From Acidimicrobiales bacterium (GTDB lineage Bacteria; Actinomycetota; Acidimicrobiia; Acidimicrobiales; SZUA-35), in NCBI GenBank assembly GCA_041394265.1, contig JAWKIO010000005.1, forward strand, positions 2,852,001 through 2,916,000: a stretch of 64,000 nucleotides of DNA. Direction: 5' to 3'. Both the position numbers and the translations under genes were made by a program. Under the pieces are notes generated by a model, which ran no database searches, was not told the DNA's origin, and saw nothing but the letters and a program-made list of their open reading frames with translations. Positions 58,485-64,000 of this stretch are shown one piece after another; positions within the stretch are counted from its first letter, which is position 1; each line of letters begins with the position of its first letter.

Positions 58485-60170
58485 GTGACTGAGACCCCCG
58501 CCTCCTCCAGTGGTGGCGACACCGCTGCGCCGCTCGTTCCCCCGCGAACGGTGCCGACACCGGTCGCGCTGACACCTCGGCCCGTGACCTCGGTCGGTCC
58601 CCGTGCGGTCGAACGTCCGGCCGACGCCGGCCACACCCAGATCAGGATCCTCGACGACCCGACCCCGGCACTGCTCGATCACGCCGGCGGCCTCGCCCCG
58701 GCAGGCGTCGACGTGATGGTCGACTGGTGGATCGGCGCCGACGACCGCTGGTACTTCCCCTCCAAGGAGGCGACCATCCGGCAACGGCGCCTTGGGCCCG
58801 GGCCGGTCATCGAGACCGCGATGCGCATCCCCTCCGGCGACGCCGTCCATCGGTGCTACGCCGTGTCGAGCCCGAAGGGGGCGGCCACGGTGATCGAGGT
58901 GAACAACGCCTCGCCGGTGCCGGTGGCGCTCGCCATCGCGATCCGCTCGTACGGGATCGACGGTACGCCGACCGGGTCGCACTCGGTGCGTCTCGAGGGT
59001 CAGTCGATCCTGGTCGACGACACCGTGGTGGTCGAGCTCCCTCGTCGCCCGAACGAAGCCGAGGCCGCCGACACCGACCTGTTCCGTCGAGTCGTGGAAG
59101 GACATGCGCTGACCGGACCGACCTCGGCCGCAGGCGACGACGCCAATCTGGTGGTGCTCTACCCGCTTCCTCACACCACGACCTTGCGCTTCGTTGTCCC
59201 CGGACCCGAGGGGGCGGTTCCACCGCATCTCCCGGAGCTGGAGCAGGTACAGCGGGGCTGGGCAACGCTCCTCGAACCGGGTGGCCGCTTCGTGTTTCCC
59301 GATGCCGGCTTGGGTGACCGAGCCGACGCAGCCCGGGTTCGCATCCTCGGAGCGGCGATCGACCTCCCCGACCACGTTGCCAATCTGGAGCCCGGTGCGG
59401 GCCGACTCCTCGAAGCGCTCGCCGTCAGCGGCTCGGCGCGGGACTGTTCCTACGCGCTCGGCGCCCTGTCGTCCGCCTTCCCTGTCCGCCTCCCTCACGC
59501 ACCGGCAGCCGCTGCTGCCGTGGTCGCCGGGGGAGCAAAGGCGGCTGCCGTCATCGGCGATGCCGAGGCCGCCACCTCGCTGCTCGAACCACTCATGCAG
59601 ATCACACATCTGGTCGAGCGGTCGGGCGATCGCCCGGCCGCCGCCGATGCGCTGGGCGGACTCTCGCTCCTCTTGCGACTGATCGGCCAACACGACGCCG
59701 CGGACGATGTCGCTCGCTCGATCCCGTCCGGGCTGCCGGTTGGCGATCTGCCTGACGATCTCGGAGCGTTGACGGCGCTGTCCGAGGCCGCGTCTTCCAC
59801 CGGCAGCTGGGGCAACGACGAGCTCGAACCCGCCGTCCGGTTCTGGCTGGGCGCTCGACGCCAGATGATCGACGACGCGATCGATGCCGTTGCGATCCTG
59901 CCTCGGTTTCCGACCGCGTGGCGAGGTGGGAACCTCGAGGTGCACCGTGCCGCCACGGTGGCCGGGCCGCTCTCGTTCGCCATCAGATGGCACGGGGCGA
60001 GGCCGGCACTCCTGTGGGACCTCGACAACGACGACCCTGGCGTCGTCACGCTGTCGTGTCCCGGCCTCGACCCGGGCTGGACCACCACCGATCGGCGAGG
60101 GGAGACCCTGCTGGTCGGCGCGTCGTCGGAACTCCCGCCCGTGCCGGATGAGGGCGACAGCTTCTCGTGA
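58485..60170 (+). CDS. conserved hypothetical protein
   Basis: 561 aa. After a Pro/Thr-rich start comes a beta-rich region (VDVMVDWWIGADDRWYFPSK, TVIEVNNASPVPVALAIAIR) that looks like a carbohydrate-type beta-sandwich. A long helical region rich in Ala follows (residues 300-470, GALSSAFPVRLPHAPAA), then another strand-rich end (LSFAIRWHGARPALLWDLDN). The order resembles glycoside-hydrolase-like sandwich plus helical toroid proteins, but I see no catalytic motif. No signal peptide. It ends 28 bp before an MFS carrier on the same strand. Confidence 0.65.
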   Translation: MTETPASSSGGDTAAPLVPPRTVPTPVALTPRPVTSVGPRAVERPADAGHTQIRILDDPTPALLDHAGGLAPAGVDVMVDWWIGADDRWYFPSKEATIRQRRLGPGPVIETAMRIPSGDAVHRCYAVSSPKGAATVIEVNNASPVPVALAIAIRSYGIDGTPTGSHSVRLEGQSILVDDTVVVELPRRPNEAEAADTDLFRRVVEGHALTGPTSAAGDDANLVVLYPLPHTTTLRFVVPGPEGAVPPHLPELEQVQRGWATLLEPGGRFVFPDAGLGDRADAARVRILGAAIDLPDHVANLEPGAGRLLEALAVSGSARDCSYALGALSSAFPVRLPHAPAAAAAVVAGGAKAAAVIGDAEAATSLLEPLMQITHLVERSGDRPAAADALGGLSLLLRLIGQHDAADDVARSIPSGLPVGDLPDDLGALTALSEAASSTGSWGNDELEPAVRFWLGARRQMIDDAIDAVAILPRFPTAWRGGNLEVHRAATVAGPLSFAIRWHGARPALLWDLDNDDPGVVTLSCPGLDPGWTTTDRRGETLLVGASSELPPVPDEGDSFS

Positions 60171-60198
60171 GATCTCGAATCCGCCTCGCCTTCGCCAG

Positions 60199-61482
60199 GT
60201 GACGGAGCCGACGAAGCGCGCCGATCGCGGCGCCCCGCTGGTGCTGGTCGTGGCCACCGTCACCGCCATGCTGACCGGTCCCGGCCAGACCATCGGTGTC
60301 TCGGTGTTCATCGACCACTTCGTCGAAGACCTTGCACTCAGCCGGTCGCACGTCAGCACTGCGTATCTCATCGGCACGCTCGTCGGCGCAACCGCGCTGC
60401 CGACCGTCGGCCGGTGGGTCGATCGATTCGGTGTGCGTCGAGCGCAACTCGCAATTGCGCCGCTCTTTGCGCTGGCGTTGTTCCAGATGTCGTTCGTCAA
60501 CGGCATGCTCTGGCTCGCCGTCGGTTTCACCGGCATCCGGTTTCTTGGCCAGGGCTCGCTCTCGCTCGTTGCGACCGTCACCGTGTCGCTGGGCTTCGTC
60601 CGCAACCGTGGGATCGCCATCGGCCTGTTCTCCACGGGATCGAGCGCACTGATGGCGATCGTGCCCGTCTTGCTCGCCGTGGCGATCGACCAAGTCGGCT
60701 GGCGTCGAGCCTGGTGGGTTGCCGCACTGACCGTGGCGACGCTGCTGGTGCCGATGGCGTGGTTCGGTTTGCGTTCCCTCCCGACCGGGACGGCCAGCCG
60801 GCGGCGTCGCGTCAGCGTCGACGCCCCAACGGACACCGCGGCCGAGGTGGGGTCAGCGGCCGAGCCCGAGGTTTCGGATGGGTCCTACGACCGGCGTGAG
60901 GCGATTCGCACTCGATCGTTCTGGGTGCTGGCGGTGATCAGTGGCTCGGCCGGGATGTTCGGAACCGGACTGAACTTCCATCAGATCGATCTGCTCGGTG
61001 AGGCGGGTCTGTCCGAGACCGCTGCGGCCGCGCTGTTCATCCCTCAGGTCATCGGGTCGACCCTTGCCGGTCTGGCGGTCGGCTACGTGGCCGACCGGGT
61101 GGGGACTCGTTGGCTGCCGGCGGCAGGAATGGCGCTGCTCGTCGCCGCCCACTGGCTTGCAGCCGTTGCCGAGCCGGGCGTCGTGGTGTTCGTGTACGCC
61201 GTCTCGCTCGGTGCAATGGGAGGAGCGGTACGGACCACCACGGCCACGCTCCTGCCCAACTGGTTCGGCACGGAACATCTCGGTTCGATCCAGGGTCTGC
61301 TCACGCTCTTCACCGTTGGTGCTTCAGCGCTCGGACCGGTGGCGCTGTCGCTCACCCAAGCGGGGTTCCGTTCGTATCCGCCGGCGCTGTTGTTGCTGAG
61401 CGTGGTTCCGGGGCTGGCCATGCTGCTCGTCGCCACTCGTCCGTCACCGCTGCGGGTCGTTGGCGCCGACAAGCCGGTGTGA
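60199..61482 (+). CDS. MFS transporter
   Basis: 427 aa with twelve membrane helices. The MFS motif between helices 2 and 3 is seen as VGRWVDRFGVRR, and its repeat in the second half as VGYVADRVGTRW. The general form is the OFA/MCT-like (oxalate/monocarboxylate) type. It follows the unknown 58485 gene by 28 bp and may share its transcript. The GTG at 60199 has no clear -10 box or ribosome-binding site. Confidence 0.85.
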   Translation: MTEPTKRADRGAPLVLVVATVTAMLTGPGQTIGVSVFIDHFVEDLALSRSHVSTAYLIGTLVGATALPTVGRWVDRFGVRRAQLAIAPLFALALFQMSFVNGMLWLAVGFTGIRFLGQGSLSLVATVTVSLGFVRNRGIAIGLFSTGSSALMAIVPVLLAVAIDQVGWRRAWWVAALTVATLLVPMAWFGLRSLPTGTASRRRRVSVDAPTDTAAEVGSAAEPEVSDGSYDRREAIRTRSFWVLAVISGSAGMFGTGLNFHQIDLLGEAGLSETAAAALFIPQVIGSTLAGLAVGYVADRVGTRWLPAAGMALLVAAHWLAAVAEPGVVVFVYAVSLGAMGGAVRTTTATLLPNWFGTEHLGSIQGLLTLFTVGASALGPVALSLTQAGFRSYPPALLLLSVVPGLAMLLVATRPSPLRVVGADKPV

Positions 61483-61559
61483 GACTTGCGAACCGTCCAG
61501 CAGCGTCCTTCACTGGAGCTCCGGCTGAGCTTCGCCAAACCATCGACCAGAGGAATCTC

Positions 61560-62678
61560 GTGACGACACCCATCGCATCGACGTCTGCCCGCCAACCATT
61601 CAGCGATCGGGTGCTGATGGGGCCGGGCCCGTGCAATCCGTATCCCGAGGTGTTGCAGGCATTGGGGCGGCCGATGCTTGGTCACCTCGATCCCGAGTTT
61701 CTCGAGTTGCTCGACGAGACCAATGATCGGTTGCGGATCGTGTTCGGCACCGAGAACCGGCTCACCTTTCCGGTGAGCGGTACCGGATCGGCGGGCATGG
61801 AGATCTGTCTGGTCAACACGCTCGGTCCGGGTGATGTCGCCGTGATCGGCGTCAATGGGGTGTTCGGCGGACGAATGTGCGAGGTTGCGTCGCGAACCGG
61901 TGCCGAGGTCGTGCGGGTCGACACCGAATGGGGACACCCCGCCGATCCGGAGCAGCTCCTCGCGGCCCACCCCAACCCCAAGCTCATCGGTGTCGTCCAC
62001 GCCGAGACCTCGACCGGTGTCCGTAGCGACCTCGAGTGGCTCGGCCAGAACAAGGGCGACGCCCTCCTGCTGATGGACTGTGTCACGAGTGTCGGGGGCA
62101 TCCCGGTCGAGGTCGATGCCTGGGGTGTCGACCTCGCCTACTCGGGCACCCAGAAGTGTCTCGGGGTGCCCCCGGGACTGTCGCCGGTCACGGTCTCGGA
62201 TCGGGCTCGTGAACGGTTCGTCGAGAAGTCGCAGAGCTGGTACCTCGACCTGGCGTTGATCTCGGCCTACGTCGACGGCGAGGGCGGGCGCTCCTACCAC
62301 CACACCGCGCCGATCTCGATGATCTTCGGGTTGCACGCCGGTCTCGGCGCCGTCCTCGATGAAGGCCTCGAACACGCGTGGGCACGCCACGCCGCCTGTG
62401 GCGCCCGGTTGCAGGAGGGCCTGGTTGAGCTCGGTTTCGAGCTGTTCGCCGCCGACGGGCATCGCTTGCCCGAGCTCACCACCGTGCACATCCCCGACGG
62501 CATCGATGAGGCCGCCATCCGTTCCCGCCTGCTGAGCGACTACGGCATCGAGATCGGCGGGGGCCTCGGCGCCTACGCTGGGAAGATGTGGCGGATCGGT
62601 TGCATGGGCCACACTGCCCGCATGCGCAACGTCGAGCTGCTGCTCGCCACACTTTCCCGGCTGGTAGGGGGCGCCTGA
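61560..62678 (+). CDS. class V aminotransferase (alanine-glyoxylate/serine type)
   Basis: 372 aa PLP enzyme. It opens with LMGPGPCNPYPEVLQALGRP, has the substrate-side SGTGSAGME, LLMDCVTSVGG (Asp to the PLP nitrogen) and the Schiff-base Lys in YSGTQKCLGVPPG. It ends with GIEIGGGLGAYAGKMWRIGCMG, typical of AGXT or serine-glyoxylate aminotransferase. The exact amino donor is not decided by sequence. The GTG follows an AGAGGAA site. It lies 77 bp downstream of the MFS gene. Confidence 0.92.
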   Translation: MTTPIASTSARQPFSDRVLMGPGPCNPYPEVLQALGRPMLGHLDPEFLELLDETNDRLRIVFGTENRLTFPVSGTGSAGMEICLVNTLGPGDVAVIGVNGVFGGRMCEVASRTGAEVVRVDTEWGHPADPEQLLAAHPNPKLIGVVHAETSTGVRSDLEWLGQNKGDALLLMDCVTSVGGIPVEVDAWGVDLAYSGTQKCLGVPPGLSPVTVSDRARERFVEKSQSWYLDLALISAYVDGEGGRSYHHTAPISMIFGLHAGLGAVLDEGLEHAWARHAACGARLQEGLVELGFELFAADGHRLPELTTVHIPDGIDEAAIRSRLLSDYGIEIGGGLGAYAGKMWRIGCMGHTARMRNVELLLATLSRLVGGA

Positions 62679-62703
62679 TCTCGAGGCCCGACGGCCCGAG
62701 TCT

Positions 62704-63393
62704 TCAGGCCGAGTCGGTGCTCGTGGCACCTCCGGACATCTGCTCGGGATCGACCTTGATGAACAGCGCCTCGCAGGTGCTGAGCAAGGTGCCGTCGGCC
62801 GAGTGGCACTCACCGACAATGCCGAGCTTGCGGCCCTCGCGCTGCTCGATCCACGTGGCGAACGTGATGGGCTCGTGGAGCGGTGTCGGTGCCTTGTAGT
62901 TGATGCGGATCCACCCGGTAAAGGCGAGCTCGGCCTCGAGCACGAGGTTGAAGCCGCACAGGTCGTCGTAGATCGCGGCGACGATGCCGCCGTGGCTCCG
63001 CTGTGGTGCCCCTTCGTAGCCCTGACCGAGCTCGACGGTGGTGACCGCCTTGTGGCCGATCCGTCGCACCGGGGTCGGGATGCTCCACGGGTTGCCGGGA
63101 CCGGAGACGGGACGGTCGAAGTCGAGTGTGAAGAGCTCGCCGTCCGCCGGGATCATGCGCTCGCTACGAGCAGTCCAGGGCAGACGCTGGCGAGGGGTGC
63201 CGGTTTCGAGCTGGTCGGCGACCGCGCTCAGCTGCTCGGTGACGGCATCGACCAGTGCCGGGTCATGAAGATGGCCCACCAATGCGTGGTGCAACCGACG
63301 GAGTTGTTCGGCAGCTCCCGCTCGGCTCCGTGCGGTCTCGGCGTCGTAGTCGGCGTTGAACGGTGACGCTTCGGTGGGGGTGTGGGGGCTCAT
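62704..63393 (-). CDS. PaaI/hotdog-fold thioesterase
   Basis: 229 aa. The hotdog domain covers the C-terminal 150 residues. It has VTTVELGQGYEGAPQRSHGGIVAAIYDD, in which the HGG turn and the Asp fit PaaI-like acyl-CoA thioesterases, and the strand WIRINYKAPTPLHEPITFATW. The N-terminal 75 residues are helical. Probably a cytoplasmic acyl-CoA hydrolase of unknown substrate. Confidence 0.88.
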   Translation of the reverse strand: MSPHTPTEASPFNADYDAETARSRAGAAEQLRRLHHALVGHLHDPALVDAVTEQLSAVADQLETGTPRQRLPWTARSERMIPADGELFTLDFDRPVSGPGNPWSIPTPVRRIGHKAVTTVELGQGYEGAPQRSHGGIVAAIYDDLCGFNLVLEAELAFTGWIRINYKAPTPLHEPITFATWIEQREGRKLGIVGECHSADGTLLSTCEALFIKVDPEQMSGGATSTDSA

Positions 63394-63459
63394 CGGTGCA
63401 ACAGCGTGCCTGCTCGATCACCGACCGTTCAAGTTGTGGCCGGGTCGTGGGGCTCGCGA

Positions 63460-63924
63460 TCAGCCGTCGATCATTGCCCGCCAGTCGGGATTGTCGGGCG
63501 CCTTCTCTTCCCAGGAGCGCATGAACACGGCGATCGACTTGATCTGCTCCGATGTGAGCGGGCCACCGAAGTCCTGGGCGTAGGCGCCCATCTGGCTGCC
63601 CGGCACACCCACCGAGATCAGCTGGCGGATCTGCAGGTCGGTCGCGCTGGCGAGAAACTGCTTGGAGTTGAGGGCGGGGCCGACCCCACCCTCGCCGTTG
63701 AGGCCATGGCATGAGGCGCAGTTGAAGCCGAAGGTCTCCTCGCCCTGTTGGGCCAGAGAGGCCAGATTGGCGGCCCGTGCGTCGTCGCGGTTCGCCGGCT
63801 CGAACCAGCGGTAGAGCGGAAAGACCAGGGCCAGCACGAACAGCAGGGCGGCGCCGACCATCATGACGCGGTTGGTGGACTCATCGAGTTCGGCGTCACC
63901 CTGGTAGGTGTAGTTGTCGCTCAT
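63460..63924 (-). CDS. membrane-anchored cytochrome c
   Basis: 154 aa from the ATG at 63924. One N-terminal membrane anchor (MMVGAALLFVLALVFPLYRW) is followed by a periplasmic-side class I cytochrome c domain. The heme motif is CASCH and the likely Met ligand is in GSQMGAYAQ. Such proteins are subunits of terminal oxidases or quinol-oxidising complexes. The partial gene upstream overlaps it by TGATG, which supports a respiratory operon continuing beyond the window. Confidence 0.85.
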   Translation of the reverse strand: MSDNYTYQGDAELDESTNRVMMVGAALLFVLALVFPLYRWFEPANRDDARAANLASLAQQGEETFGFNCASCHGLNGEGGVGPALNSKQFLASATDLQIRQLISVGVPGSQMGAYAQDFGGPLTSEQIKSIAVFMRSWEEKAPDNPDWRAMIDG

Positions 63925-64000
63925 CAGTGGCCCCCTTCGCTGGCGCACGACGGGCCGGTGGGCGGCTCGTCGATCGTCTCGACACCGGCGGGCGGCCCGG
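63924..64000 (-). CDS. 3' end of a gene continuing beyond the window
   Basis: An open frame of 24 codons from the window edge reads GPPAGVETIDEPPTGPSCAS, then EGGH and a stop that overlaps the cytochrome c start (TGATG). The coupling suggests a real gene in the same operon. Too little remains to identify it. Confidence 0.45.
   Translation of the reverse strand, partial: GPPAGVETIDEPPTGPSCASEGGH

Noticed and set aside
57771..60836. Very long open frame (about 1,000 codons) on the minus strand opposite gpsA, the 58485 gene and the MFS gene
   Set aside because: It is antisense to three better-supported genes, is full of Arg, Gly and His without any domain, and is expected by chance in DNA this rich in G+C.
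61083..62819. 578-codon minus-strand frame opposite the MFS and aminotransferase genes
   Set aside because: Antisense shadow; His/Asp/Arg-rich and without domains.

Overview
The window is GC-rich DNA (roughly two thirds G+C) from a free-living actinobacterium, most likely from the Acidimicrobiia. This placement is inferred from a SEC-C-tagged methionine aminopeptidase, an F420-pathway cofC, the large number of GTG starts, and the lack of any glutaminyl-tRNA synthetase near the tRNA-Gln gene. At least 20 genes carry a TANNNT -10 box only 5-8 nt upstream of the start codon, which is the signature of leaderless transcription. I used this signal to choose many of the starts. Two tRNA genes are present. 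I saw no rRNA, CRISPR array or prophage.

Layout. 0-9.4 kb: citramalate synthase, a sigma/anti-sigma pair, gltX followed by tRNA-Gln(CTG) and tRNA-Glu(CTC), and an MFS_2 symporter. 9.4-14.6 kb: a CLC protein with the motifs of the fluoride-exporting branch, a lysophospholipase-like hydrolase, and a copper module (copZ, copA, csoR) with a CsoR-type operator lying over a leaderless promoter. 14.7-29.4 kb: envelope and metabolic genes, including TauE, an unusual alkylsulfatase-like MBL protein, an ECF sigma factor fused to its own zinc-finger anti-sigma domain, map, a B12-binding subunit, deoC, yqgE, an ABC exporter and a BON protein.

29.7-43.3 kb is an accessory island. It holds a Doc-like toxin-antitoxin pair, vapBC, higBA, a frameshifted AAA ATPase, and a DUF2975/XRE pair controlled by duplicated palindromes. 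It also holds a nested mobile element: a decayed IS3-family insertion sequence split by a 3,458-bp Tn554-like transposon (tnpA, broken tnpB, tnpC). The transposon's 17-bp ends match at 15 positions, and its insertion point can be read to within about a base.

43.3-64 kb returns to chromosomal genes: add, a HAD phosphatase, a purK-upp-cdd salvage operon, a Tat-exported D-aminoacylase-like amidohydrolase lacking the usual HxH, a methyltransferase/TetR divergon, a Gfo/Idh/MocA oxidoreductase, PIG-L deacetylase, cofC, gpsA (with a possible coupled leader peptide), an MFS carrier, a class V aminotransferase, a hotdog thioesterase and a membrane cytochrome c at the right edge.

Several short tandem and dispersed repeats stand out: a 21-bp repeat that copies a gene's 3' end with its stop codon, an intergenic palindromic family at 17.7 and 20.7 kb, and a 58-bp duplicated intergenic sequence in the island.
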